Source of the DNA: Streptomyces sp. yr375
GTDB taxonomy: Bacteria; Actinomycetota; Actinomycetes; Streptomycetales; Streptomycetaceae
Reading direction: 5' to 3'
Assembly (NCBI RefSeq): GCF_900110755.1
Contig: NZ_FOFF01000029.1
Coordinates: 1 to 64,000, forward strand
DNA length: 64,000 nucleotides
The notes beneath the pieces were generated by a model. The model saw only the letters and a program-made list of their open reading frames with translations, ran no database searches and was not told the origin of the DNA. How positions within the stretch are numbered: position 1 is the stretch's first letter; the number at the start of each line of letters is the position of its first letter. A program made the translations under genes and the position numbers. Of this stretch, positions 45,508 to 53,884 are shown piece after piece.

Positions 45508-47756
45508 GACCGGTCCCCTTCCGGCGCGGCACGCTCGGCGCGTTCGGCGAGCAGTGCGGCGAGCGCGGGGACATCGAGGTCGCCGAGGAGTTCCTCCATG
45601 GTGACGTCCACGTCGAGGTGTTCGAGGATCTTGTACTGGAGGGTGACGGCGGACAGCGAGGTGGTGCCGAGCGCGCTGAGCGTGCGGCCGGTGAGGTCCT
45701 CGTCCGGCGCGAGCGTGAGGATCTCCCGTACGACCTCGCTGAACCAGGGCAGCGGCGCGGGCTCGGCCGCCGCGTCCTCGGGCAGCTTGAAGAACACCGC
45801 GTCGGCGAGGTTCACCGGGGTGCCGGGCGCGAGGAGTTCGACGGTGCGCGGCCAGGCGGTGGGTTCGGGCAGGCCGAGCGCGTCGGTGAGGCGGGCCGCG
45901 AAGCGCGGCATGAGGGGGGCCGCGCCGTGCGCCAGCAGCTTGGCGGCGGCCAGTTCCAGGGCGGTCGCGGTCCGCAGTTCGCTGTGCCAGTCCGCGCGCC
46001 CGGCCAGCAGGGCGGCCTCGCGGCGGCTGAACCGTACGGTGTCCTCGACGAGTCCGGTGAGTTCGGCGGCGGCCTCGCGCAGCGAGAAGCCCTCGGGGCC
46101 GAGGCTCGCGGTGAGCGCCGTGAGGCGGCCGCCGAGCCGGGCGAGGAACGCCGACTGCTCGGGCGTCCAGGTGCCGGCGTCCGGCGCGACGCCGTCGTAG
46201 GTCTTCGCGACCCGGACGCCCAGGTCGTTCAGCCAGGTCTGCCAGGTGCCGACGAGGGTGTCGCGCAGCGCCGTCTCGTACGCGGCGCGCCGGAAGTCGG
46301 TGCGCTCGCCCTCGGGGCGGGTGCTGGACAGGAAGTAGCGGACGGCGTCGACGGTGTCCGGGTTCAGGATCTCCTTGCCCCAGATGGCGTGCCGCCTGCT
46401 GGTGGAGAACTTGGAGCCTTCGAGCAGGTAGAACTCGTTGACGTGGTAGTCGATGTCGGGCGTCCAGTCGGGGAAGGCGAGCTTGTACAGCACCGGGTAG
46501 AGCACCCCGTGGTAGAAGCTGTTGTCGTAGCCGAAGAAGTGGACGATCTTCCAGTCCTGCTCCGGCTCGCCCGCCCGCCAGGACTCGCCGAGCCCGGCGC
46601 CGAGCGCCTCGACGCCGTGCAGGAAGCCGTGGCTCATCTCCGGCCAGACCCAGATCACCTGGCCCTCGCCGGCCGGTTCGGCGGGGCCGACGCCCCAGGA
46701 CGAGGGGTGGCTCACGGGGATGTCCAGGCGGGCCTTGGCGAAGATCCGGTCGGCGAGTTCGCGCAGCCGGGCCGGGGTGCGGCCGAGCCGGTGGTGGTCG
46801 GCGACGGCGTCCTTGAACTCGTGCAGCGGGAGGGAGAAGCGGGTGGCGGTGCCCCGGCGGGGGGTGGCCGCCGAGCGGCTGGTGACCGGGTCGGTGAGGT
46901 CCGCGACGGTGTTGGGCTCGCCGCACTCCTCGCAGATGTTGCCGCTGGTGCCGTGGCCGCAGCCGGGGCAGCCGCCCTTGACGTCGACCTCGTAGAGGTA
47001 CTGGCCGGTCTCCGGGTCGAAGAGCGAGTCGCCCGGCGTCGGGGCGACCGAGCCGGAGGAGACCAGCTTGGAGAAGAACTCCCGCAGGCCGTCCCGGTAG
47101 CCGGGCGCGGTGTCGGTGACGGTGTACTGGTCCAGCGGGATGTCCATCAGCCGCAGCGTCTCGGCTATCTCGGCGCTGTAGTGGGCGGCGGTCTCGGCGG
47201 GGGTGCGGTCCTCGGCGCGGGCGGCGGCGGTGACGTAGCTCTGGAAGTCGTCGCTGCCGGTGAGGTGCCAGACCCGCGCGCCGTTCATCCGCTGGAAGCG
47301 GGTGTACGCGTCGGCCCCGAGGTAGGGGCCGGAGAGGTGGCCGAGGTGCAGGTCGCCGTTGGGGGTGGGGGGCGTGGAGAAGACGAAGACCGGACGGTCG
47401 CCGAAGCTCTTGCGCCCGGTGTCGGCGGCCGAGCGCAGGGCGCGGTCGGGGTCGCGCCAGTACTGGGTCAGGAAGACGACGTCGGTGGCGCCGGTGTTCT
47501 CCAGGACGTGCGACTCGAAGGGCTCGAACAGCGCCACGGTGCCGGGCCGCGCCGGGTGCCGGCGGCCGTCGACGACGAACTCGCCCTCGCCCGCCACGAT
47601 CACGAACATCTCGGTCTCGTCGTGCTGGTGGCTGTCCGAGGCGTGCCCCGGGCGGACCCGGCCCCAGCCGGCCCCCGTGCCGAGGCCCTCGATGTCGCTC
47701 ATGTCGATGCCGAAGGCGTCCTCCAGGACGCTGTCGTCATAGGTGTCGATGATCAC
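45504..47756 (-). CDS. Hydrazine synthetase-like cupin / methionyl-tRNA synthetase-like protein with fused carrier domain
   Basis: The first ~110 residues of this 750-aa protein are a cupin with metal ligands in SHQHDETEMFV (~43-50) and ESHVLEN. A class I synthetase domain (~120-640) of MetRS type follows, with the HIGH motif as DLHLGHL (~137), two zinc CxxC pairs (CPGCGHGTSGNICEECG, ~263-280) and the KMSKS loop as KFSTS (~450). The last ~75 residues are a carrier domain with LSALGTTSLSAV (Ser ~700). In Spb40-type enzymes the MetRS-like domain activates an amino acid and, with the cupin, joins it to N6-hydroxylysine to form an N-N bond. I do not recall a carrier domain in described members. 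GTG 47756 overlaps the oxidase stop (GTGA). It is not a housekeeping MetRS, because it lacks the anticodon-binding architecture of one. Confidence 0.88.
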   Translation of the reverse strand: MIIDTYDDSVLEDAFGIDMSDIEGLGTGAGWGRVRPGHASDSHQHDETEMFVIVAGEGEFVVDGRRHPARPGTVALFEPFESHVLENTGATDVVFLTQYWRDPDRALRSAADTGRKSFGDRPVFVFSTPPTPNGDLHLGHLSGPYLGADAYTRFQRMNGARVWHLTGSDDFQSYVTAAARAEDRTPAETAAHYSAEIAETLRLMDIPLDQYTVTDTAPGYRDGLREFFSKLVSSGSVAPTPGDSLFDPETGQYLYEVDVKGGCPGCGHGTSGNICEECGEPNTVADLTDPVTSRSAATPRRGTATRFSLPLHEFKDAVADHHRLGRTPARLRELADRIFAKARLDIPVSHPSSWGVGPAEPAGEGQVIWVWPEMSHGFLHGVEALGAGLGESWRAGEPEQDWKIVHFFGYDNSFYHGVLYPVLYKLAFPDWTPDIDYHVNEFYLLEGSKFSTSRRHAIWGKEILNPDTVDAVRYFLSSTRPEGERTDFRRAAYETALRDTLVGTWQTWLNDLGVRVAKTYDGVAPDAGTWTPEQSAFLARLGGRLTALTASLGPEGFSLREAAAELTGLVEDTVRFSRREAALLAGRADWHSELRTATALELAAAKLLAHGAAPLMPRFAARLTDALGLPEPTAWPRTVELLAPGTPVNLADAVFFKLPEDAAAEPAPLPWFSEVVREILTLAPDEDLTGRTLSALGTTSLSAVTLQYKILEHLDVDVTMEELLGDLDVPALAALLAERAERAAPEGDRS

Positions 47757-48859
47757 GGCTTTCGCCTCTCTGCGGGAAGGTCGATCAGGTCGGCGGCCTC
47801 GGCCGCGAGGGCGGGCGCCAGTCGGTAGCCGGAGCCGTTGGCGGCGCCCGCGAACACCACGCGGCGGTCGGCGGTCAGGGCACTGACCAGGGGCTCGCCG
47901 GCCGGTCCGTAGGCGTCGCAGAAGACCCGCCCGGAGACGCGGCGCGGGTCGCCCAGGCCGGGGGCGTAGCGGTCCAGGACGGCCAGCGCGTCCCTCAGGT
48001 CGGCGGGAGACAGTCCGTCGTCGCCGACGGTGTCCGGGTCGACGTCCCACTCCTGGCAGGTGTAGCTGAACAGCCAGTGCCCGCGGTCGGCCAGCGGGAG
48101 CAGGAAGGCGTCCTCGTCGTGGAAGACGCTCACCCGGTCGCCGGGGGCGGGCGGGACGTCGATGTGCAGGGCGACGATCTTCTTCACCCGGGCCCCCAGC
48201 GGCGCCACCAGCTCCCGCCAGGCGGGCGCGGCGAGCCAGGGCCCGGGGGCGAGGACGACCCGGCCCGCGGTCAGGGTCCGCCCGGTGCCGAGGCCCAGTT
48301 GGACGCCGTCCGGCCCCGGTTCGAGGGCCGTCACCGCCGTGCCCTCGCTGAGGGTGGCGCGGCCGCGCAGGTCGCGGGCGAGCGCCTGCGTCAGGGCGTG
48401 CACGTCGGCGTACTGGCCGCCCCGGACGTCCCAGGCGGCGTGGCCCTCGGGGAGCCGCACCCCGGCCACCGCGTCGACGGGGGTGAGCGCCGCGCTGTCG
48501 AGGTACACCTCGCGCACCCCGGGCTCGGAGGCGCGGGCCGCCAGCACGGTCATCGGCACGGGGTGGATGGGCAGTTCGGGGCGGTCGGCGAGGAGCTTGG
48601 CGTAGCGGTCCTGGCTGTGGGCGGTCATCCGGCGCACCCGCTCGGTGATCCCGCGCGGGAAGTGCAGTCCGGCCGAACGGCGGCTCGCGCCGGCCCCGAC
48701 GATGTCCCGGTCGAGCACCGTGACGGAGGCGGCGGGGTCGCGGGCGAGGATCTCCAGGGCGGTCATGCAGCCGAGCACCCCGGCCCCGACGACCGCCACG
48801 TCCGTGTAAGCCGGGTCCGTGTGTGCCGGGTCCGTGTTCCCGGTGTCGGCGTCGGTCAT
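47753..48859 (-). CDS. FAD-dependent oxidase of the DAO family (hydrazine pathway)
   Basis: This 368-aa protein has an N-terminal FAD Rossmann motif TDVAVVGAGVLGCMTAL (~20-35) and GAGASRRSAGLHFPRG (~55), and ends with VFAGAANGSGYRLAPALA, the second FAD contact. The fold is that of D-amino-acid/glycine oxidases. Between a lysine N-hydroxylase (ATGA overlap) and the cupin-MetRS gene (GTGA overlap), it matches Spb39. That enzyme oxidatively splits the lysine-hydrazino adduct to release the hydrazino acid and 2-aminoadipate 6-semialdehyde. The residues before the Rossmann motif are a short DPAHTDPAYTD repeat. Confidence 0.87.
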   Translation of the reverse strand: MTDADTGNTDPAHTDPAYTDVAVVGAGVLGCMTALEILARDPAASVTVLDRDIVGAGASRRSAGLHFPRGITERVRRMTAHSQDRYAKLLADRPELPIHPVPMTVLAARASEPGVREVYLDSAALTPVDAVAGVRLPEGHAAWDVRGGQYADVHALTQALARDLRGRATLSEGTAVTALEPGPDGVQLGLGTGRTLTAGRVVLAPGPWLAAPAWRELVAPLGARVKKIVALHIDVPPAPGDRVSVFHDEDAFLLPLADRGHWLFSYTCQEWDVDPDTVGDDGLSPADLRDALAVLDRYAPGLGDPRRVSGRVFCDAYGPAGEPLVSALTADRRVVFAGAANGSGYRLAPALAAEAADLIDLPAERRKP

Positions 48860-50199
48860 GACGCGCTCCAGGACTCTTTGGCCGTCTTCGAGGACCACTC
48901 GATGAACGACGGCAACTGCTCGTCGCTGTGCACGCCGCGCAGCCGGCCCGCGATCCGGCTGCTGCGCCAGGCGTTGAGGCTGAGGTTGAGGTCGGCGAGG
49001 CCGCGCTGTCCGCGTACGGCGTTCTGCACGAAGATGTTGCGGTCCAGCGGGCCGTCCCACTGCGCGGCGAAGTCCTGGTCGACGCGGAGTTCGTCGCCCT
49101 CGCGCTCCAGCCGGTCGGCGATCGGGGCCAGGAAGTCCATGGGCGCCGGCCGGAAGCCGGTGGCCCAGACGACGACGTCCGCCTCGTGGTGTTCGGTCGA
49201 GCCCGCGTCGGCGTTGTGCCGCACCGTGATGTCCCACGGCCCGCTGCCGCCGTTCGCGCCGGTCACCCCGGTCACCTCGCGGTTGGGCTGCAACCGCACC
49301 AGGCGCGGGTCGCCGTCGACGAAGCGGTGCATGTAGACCTTCTGGTAGAGGTCGCGGAGCGTGGACTCGGAGATGCCGTCGCTGCTGAGGATGTGCTCGG
49401 TGTTGAACGCGGCGCGGTCCTCGGCGGGCAGGCCGTAGAAGTAGTCCGAGTGGGACGGCATGTAGAAGTCGTTGGTGAACGGCGAGTCGTCGATGGGGAA
49501 GTAGCTGCGCCGCCGGGAGATCCAGCAGACCTGGCGCGGCAGCCGGTCGTGCGGACGGGACACGAGGTCGAGGACCGCCTCCGCCCCGGACTGCCCGCCG
49601 CCGACGACCACGACGCGCTTCCCGGCGAGGTCGCCGGCCCGCTCCAGGTACTCGTTGACATGGAACTGGGTGTCCCCCAGCAGCCCTTGGGCCTGCGGCG
49701 GCACCCAGGGCCGGCTGCCGACGCCGATCACGATGTTGTCGGCGGTCACCCGGCGGCGGTCGGTGCCCACGGTGAACACGCCGTCCTCGAAGCCGACTTC
49801 GGCGACGGTCTCACCGAACGCGATGTTCTCGTTGCGCCTGCTGGCCCACTCCAGGTAGTTGCGGAACTCCTTGCGCGGCACGCTGTCGAACTGCGCGTTG
49901 AGGTAGTGGTACATCCGCCCCTGGTCGTGCAGATACGACAGGAACGAGAAGGCGTTCGTCGGGTCGGAGAGGCTGACGAGGTCCTTGAAGAGGGACACCT
50001 GGAGGGTGGTGCCGGGTATCTGCTGGCTGTCGTGCCAGCCGAAGGCCTCCCGGCGGTCGAGGAAGAGGTTCGGCACCTCCGGGTAGCGGTGCAGGAGGGA
50101 CGCCAGACTCAGGTTTGCGGGGCCCACCCCCACCCCGACACAGCGGTAGTGCGCCGAAGGGCGAGGGGAGGGATCGTGCGGGGAACTCTTCTGTCCCAT
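48856..50199 (-). CDS. L-lysine N6-monooxygenase
   Basis: This 447-aa flavin N-hydroxylase of the IucD/PvdA/SidA family shows FAD-binding GVGVGPANLSLASLL (~22-36), NADPH-binding VVVVGGGQSGAEAVLDL (~190) and the C-terminal ATGFRP motif. It hydroxylates the terminal amine of lysine (or ornithine) using NADPH and O2. Context favours lysine: the cupin/MetRS-like partner uses N6-hydroxylysine, and two lysine-forming dehydrogenases are encoded upstream. The ATG at 50199 has AAAGGGAG upstream. The 177-bp gap before it suggests its own promoter. Confidence 0.88.
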   Translation of the reverse strand: MGQKSSPHDPSPRPSAHYRCVGVGVGPANLSLASLLHRYPEVPNLFLDRREAFGWHDSQQIPGTTLQVSLFKDLVSLSDPTNAFSFLSYLHDQGRMYHYLNAQFDSVPRKEFRNYLEWASRRNENIAFGETVAEVGFEDGVFTVGTDRRRVTADNIVIGVGSRPWVPPQAQGLLGDTQFHVNEYLERAGDLAGKRVVVVGGGQSGAEAVLDLVSRPHDRLPRQVCWISRRRSYFPIDDSPFTNDFYMPSHSDYFYGLPAEDRAAFNTEHILSSDGISESTLRDLYQKVYMHRFVDGDPRLVRLQPNREVTGVTGANGGSGPWDITVRHNADAGSTEHHEADVVVWATGFRPAPMDFLAPIADRLEREGDELRVDQDFAAQWDGPLDRNIFVQNAVRGQRGLADLNLSLNAWRSSRIAGRLRGVHSDEQLPSFIEWSSKTAKESWSAS

Positions 50200-50376
50200 G
50201 TCCGGGACTCCCTTTCTTCCGGTTCTGCTGCTGGCTCTTCTTCGGGCTCTTCTTCTGGTTCTTTCGGCGTGTTTTTTCCTGCTATTACGGTGTATTTCTT
50301 CCCTGTTTCAGGGCGTGACGGTGCACGGGTGCGCTCCGTGGGACGAGGAGGGCTGGAGGAGAGGCTGGAGAAGGGG
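50200..50376 (-). promoter_or_regulatory. Promoter-like gap before the hydrazine cassette
   Basis: This 177-bp gap is less GC-rich than its surroundings; the plus strand has long pyrimidine runs such as TTTTTTCCTGCTATTACGG. All neighbouring minus-strand genes overlap or nearly overlap, so this gap is where a second promoter for the hydroxylase-oxidase-synthetase-NRPS block would fit. No clear -10/-35 pair is assigned. Confidence 0.4.
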
Positions 50377-51543
50377 CTAGCTGTGGAAGGCGGGGCGCAG
50401 CCCGTGGCCGGCCAGGGCGGTCAGCCAGCGGGCGGCCTCCGCCGGGTCCTCGGCGGCCCGGTTGAGCCCGGCGGGCAGCGCGCCGGCGAGGACGCGGGTG
50501 ATGCCGAGGGCGAGGGGCAGGGAGACGCACCGGGCCATGGCGCTCTCCTGCTCCGTGCCGGTCAGATCGAGCACGTACTCGCCCCGCCAGCTCTCGCCCG
50601 CCTGCGTACGGGCGGTCAGCGCGACGGCGAGGACGACGCGGTCGCGGTCGGCGGGCGTCGTCGGATAGCGGTCGGCGAGCTCCTTGGCCAGCGCGGCGAT
50701 CTCGGCCTGGTCGCCGCCGCGCACGGTGGCGAAGACCGGCTCCCAGGCCTGCCGCCAACCCGCGTTGCGCAGGGTGCCCCGGACGAACGTACGCGTCCGC
50801 CAGCCGTCCGGGACGCCGTACTGGGCGACGAACGGCACGCTGTCACGGTTGGGGTAGACCTCGAACTCCTCGCCGCCCAGCCGGAGTTCACGGGTGGCCT
50901 CCCAGGGGCGCGGCGCGGTGCGCTCGGCGCCGTCCTCGATGTACCGGGCCGGCGAGCCGAGGGCGGCGAGCACCCCGTACGGCGCCCAACTGAAGCGGTA
51001 GCGGAAGTCGTTGGGCTCGGCGGGGATGCCGCCGCAGTAGGAGGTCAGGACGACGTCCTCGGCGCTGTCGCCGAGCGCGGCGCGGGCGTCGGCGACCAGC
51101 CGGTGGGCCAGCAGATGGTCGATGCCCGGGTCGAGCCCGGCCTCGGTGAGGACGACGAGCCCGGCGCGGGCGGCGTCCTGCGCGCCCTCGCGGAGCGCGT
51201 CGGACACGTAGCTGGAGCAGGCGAAGTGGGCGCCCGCGTCGAGGCAGAGCCGCAGCAGGGCGGGGTGCTCGGTGGCGGGCAGCATCGACACGACGACGTC
51301 GCCGGGCCGCACCTCGGCGGCCAGCGCCTCGTGGTCGAACGCACGGGGCGAGACCGTGCCGGTCAGGCCGAGTTCGGCGATCCGGGCGGCGGCGCGCTCC
51401 TCGGTGCGCCCCCACAGCAGTACGGTGCCGGCCTGTTCGCGGAGCAGGCCGAGTCCGGTGCGGCCGGTGGACAGGCCGGTGCCGATCCAGTGCACGGTGC
51501 CGCTCGCGGGCACGGGGGCGGGCGTCGGGGTGGGCTCAGACAT
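50377..51543 (-). CDS. Saccharopine dehydrogenase, glutamate-forming type (LYS9-like)
   Basis: This 388-aa protein has an N-terminal Rossmann segment (VHWIGTGLSTGRTGL) and the hallmark of saccharopine reductases, VVLTEAGLDPGIDHLLA (~135-150), preceded by ACSSYVSDAL. LYS9-type enzymes interconvert saccharopine and 2-aminoadipate 6-semialdehyde plus glutamate. Its start overlaps the stop of the next saccharopine dehydrogenase gene by 8 bp. It could capture the semialdehyde released by the hydrazine pathway oxidase. Confidence 0.85.
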   Translation of the reverse strand: MSEPTPTPAPVPASGTVHWIGTGLSTGRTGLGLLREQAGTVLLWGRTEERAAARIAELGLTGTVSPRAFDHEALAAEVRPGDVVVSMLPATEHPALLRLCLDAGAHFACSSYVSDALREGAQDAARAGLVVLTEAGLDPGIDHLLAHRLVADARAALGDSAEDVVLTSYCGGIPAEPNDFRYRFSWAPYGVLAALGSPARYIEDGAERTAPRPWEATRELRLGGEEFEVYPNRDSVPFVAQYGVPDGWRTRTFVRGTLRNAGWRQAWEPVFATVRGGDQAEIAALAKELADRYPTTPADRDRVVLAVALTARTQAGESWRGEYVLDLTGTEQESAMARCVSLPLALGITRVLAGALPAGLNRAAEDPAEAARWLTALAGHGLRPAFHS

Positions 51544-52579
51544 GGGCGGACTCCAGGGCGGTGTGGAAGGTGCGCAGGCACCGCTCCCAGGGCGGGCCGC
51601 CCAGGTCGAGCAGGTGCGGCAGCAGGTCGGCGGAGAAGGAGCGGGCGGCCTCGGCGGGCAGCAGGGAGGGCAGGTTGTCGATGGTGATCACGTCCAACGG
51701 CCGCTCCCCGTCCCGCAGTCGCCTGACCGGCCGCTCCCAGGTGGTGGTGCGGTCGTTGAACGGCAGGACGTTGCAGTCGGAGGTCACATCGCAGGTGACG
51801 TCGCTGACGACGGAGAGCCGGCGGCCGGGTGCGTCCAGGTGTCCGGCGGTCAGGAACGGCGGCACGGGGCGGCCGGTGAGGACGGCGTTGACCAGGATGT
51901 CGTGGTCGAGCAGCGCCGGGCGGTCGAGGTCGCGGGTCTCGGCGAGGTCCCAGCAGGTCGGGTCGATCCCGGCGGTGGCGAGCGCGTCCCGGGCCCCGCT
52001 GCCGCAGCGGCCGAGTGCGCCGGTGACGAGCGCGCGCAGCCCGTCGTCGGTACGGGATTCCCGTAGGGCGGCGTCCAGTTCGGCCCTGCCGAGCGGGGCG
52101 AGGGGCGTGGTCAGGCGTCCCCTGCGGTGCAGGACGGCGAGGGCCGCGCCGACGTATCCGGCCCAGTAGCCGAAGGCGGCGAGCCGACGCCCGTCCTCGT
52201 CGGTGAGGTACTCCAGGTCGAGCAGCGCGCCGCCGCCCGCCGCGAAGCGGTCCAGCAGCAGCCGTGCGCCGGTCTGGCCCTTGTAGGCATGGCCGAAGAA
52301 GATGTGCCGGTGCGTCAACTTGGCGGGTTCGTCGGGGAGTTCCTTCAGTCCGACGACGTACACATCGGCGGGCGCGGCGGTCCAGGAGCCCGCCGGGGCG
52401 ATCGCGCAGCCGGCGGCCCGGTAGTCGCCGATCGCGAAGACCCGCTGCGGCGACTCCTCCACCGTGACCGGGATGCCCCGGGCGACCAGGGTCGCGGCAT
52501 CCTCGGGCGTCAGAGGCGCGCGGCGCTCGCTCGTCCGGCTCTCGTGCCGGATCCACAACCGTGGGACGTCGTCGGGCAT
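51536..52579 (-). CDS. Saccharopine dehydrogenase, lysine-forming type (LYS1-like)
   Basis: This 347-aa protein of the alanine dehydrogenase/PNT-like fold starts with LWIRHESRTSERRAPLTP, the conserved Arg-Arg substrate-binding start of LYS1. The segments FFGHAYKGQTG (~90), ALVTGALGRCGSGARDAL (~195, NAD site) and VSDVTCDVTSDCNVLP (~275) follow. LYS1 oxidises saccharopine to lysine and 2-oxoglutarate. Paired with the adjacent LYS9-like gene it completes a route from aminoadipate semialdehyde back to lysine. Streptomycetes normally make lysine by the DAP route, so a fungal-type pair inside a biosynthetic cluster is notable. The SD GGGAG precedes ATG 52579. Confidence 0.86.
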   Translation of the reverse strand: MPDDVPRLWIRHESRTSERRAPLTPEDAATLVARGIPVTVEESPQRVFAIGDYRAAGCAIAPAGSWTAAPADVYVVGLKELPDEPAKLTHRHIFFGHAYKGQTGARLLLDRFAAGGGALLDLEYLTDEDGRRLAAFGYWAGYVGAALAVLHRRGRLTTPLAPLGRAELDAALRESRTDDGLRALVTGALGRCGSGARDALATAGIDPTCWDLAETRDLDRPALLDHDILVNAVLTGRPVPPFLTAGHLDAPGRRLSVVSDVTCDVTSDCNVLPFNDRTTTWERPVRRLRDGERPLDVITIDNLPSLLPAEAARSFSADLLPHLLDLGGPPWERCLRTFHTALESAHV

Positions 52580-52654
52580 GGTGCGGTGCTCCCTGTTCTG
52601 TGCGCTGTGTGCTGTGTTCGGTGCTCTGTGCTCTGTGCTCTGTGGTGGGGGCGG

Positions 52655-53818
52655 TCAGAGGAGGGGGATGCGGGCGTTGGCCAGTGGGCGGTAGGCGGGG
52701 GTGGTGGGCAGGGTGGACGGGTGTGCGCCGGAGGTGAGCAGGGTGTCGATCGTGGCGGTGGCGATGGCGACGGCGAGGTCGCGGCCGGGGCAGTGGTGGG
52801 CGTCGGCGCCGAAGGTGAACACCGTCGGGTCGGGCCTGCCGGGGCGCAGGGTGTGCGGGTCGGCGTTGGCGGCCGGGTCGCGGTTGGCGGCGGCCAGCAG
52901 GACCAGCACCGACTGGCCGGGCTCGACCTCCGCGCCCCGGTGGCGGAACGGGCGGGCGGCGAAGCGCCGGGTGTTCTGGATCGGGGCGTCGTACCGGACG
53001 ACCTCGCGGACCAGGAGCTCCAGCCCGTCGGCGGTCGGGGGCACGGCGTGCCCGCGTGCGAGGGCGACGAGGGTGTTGCCGATCAGCCCGGCGGTGGCGT
53101 CGTAGGTCTGGGACAGGAAACCGATCGCGTTGGCGAGCAGCGGGGCGGTGTCCGCCCAGTCGGCGGCGCGGGCCGCGCGGACGAGGTCGCCGAGCAGACC
53201 GTCCGCGGCCCGCTCGATGCCCGGGCCGAGCAGCTTCTGGAGCTGGCCGGCGGCCTCGGCCGCGGCCCGCTGCTGATCGGGCGTGGCGGTCGCGGGGATG
53301 CACTGGACGAAGTCGCCGATCAGCCGGGCGGCCTCGTCGTCGACGCCCGCGTCCAGGCCGCACAGCCCCGCCACCACACGGGCGGGCACCCCGAACATCA
53401 GCTCCTCGTACGGGACTTCGCCGCCCCGGGCGAGGACGGCCCGGGTCCGGTCGGCCGCCAGCCGGGCGGCCGCGGCGAGGTCGGCGTGGCCCAGCGCGTC
53501 GACGACCACCCGCTTCAGCCGCCCCCGCACATCGCCGTCGGTCATCCGCACCAGGCTGCCGAAGACCTCCCCCGCCGGTGTGCCGACGATCCCGGCGGGC
53601 ACCGGCTCGGCGGGCGGCCGCACCCGCAGCGCCTCGGCGCGCAGCACCGCGGTCACCGCCTCGGCGTCGCTCGCCACCCAGGCGGACAGGTCGTCGTCGT
53701 AGGCGAAGGGCCGCTCGGCGACGAGGGTGGCGTAGTAGGGGTACGGGTCCGGCAGCCGCACCGCTGAGATCGGGGAGGTCGAGGAGATCGGGGAGGTCGG
53801 GGAGGACGGGGAGGTCAA
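52655..53818 (-). CDS. Cytochrome P450-like protein with unusual I-helix
   Basis: This 387-aa protein has the heme-Cys loop FTFGADAHHCPGRDLA (~340) and the ExxR region (LLVREVVRYDAP). The I-helix segment reads LSQTYDATAGLIGN where most P450s have AGxxT, so the acid/alcohol pair for O2 activation is rearranged. TTG 53818 has GGAGAA seven bases upstream; in-frame TTGs at 53848/53851 lie further 5' with a weaker SD. The N-terminus is a Ser-Pro-Thr-Ile repeat coded by a short tandem repeat (53,765-53,815). The gene lies between the lysine-recycling pair and the acyl-CoA dehydrogenase. The substrate is unknown. Confidence 0.83.
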   Translation of the reverse strand: MTSPSSPTSPISSTSPISAVRLPDPYPYYATLVAERPFAYDDDLSAWVASDAEAVTAVLRAEALRVRPPAEPVPAGIVGTPAGEVFGSLVRMTDGDVRGRLKRVVVDALGHADLAAAARLAADRTRAVLARGGEVPYEELMFGVPARVVAGLCGLDAGVDDEAARLIGDFVQCIPATATPDQQRAAAEAAGQLQKLLGPGIERAADGLLGDLVRAARAADWADTAPLLANAIGFLSQTYDATAGLIGNTLVALARGHAVPPTADGLELLVREVVRYDAPIQNTRRFAARPFRHRGAEVEPGQSVLVLLAAANRDPAANADPHTLRPGRPDPTVFTFGADAHHCPGRDLAVAIATATIDTLLTSGAHPSTLPTTPAYRPLANARIPLL

Positions 53819-53884
53819 GGGAGGTTCTCCAAGAGGGGGTTGGGGCAACAAGGCCCCTTACTGACGAGGCCGGGTGGTGCGGAG

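Noticed and set aside
45504..47756. Housekeeping or resistance methionyl-tRNA synthetase
   Set aside because: The N-terminal cupin, the C-terminal carrier and coupling to lysine hydroxylase and oxidase genes point to hydrazine synthesis instead of translation.
42205..47828. Long plus-strand frames opposite the NRPS and cupin-MetRS genes
   Set aside because: Same high-GC shadow effect; all recognised motifs are on the minus strand.
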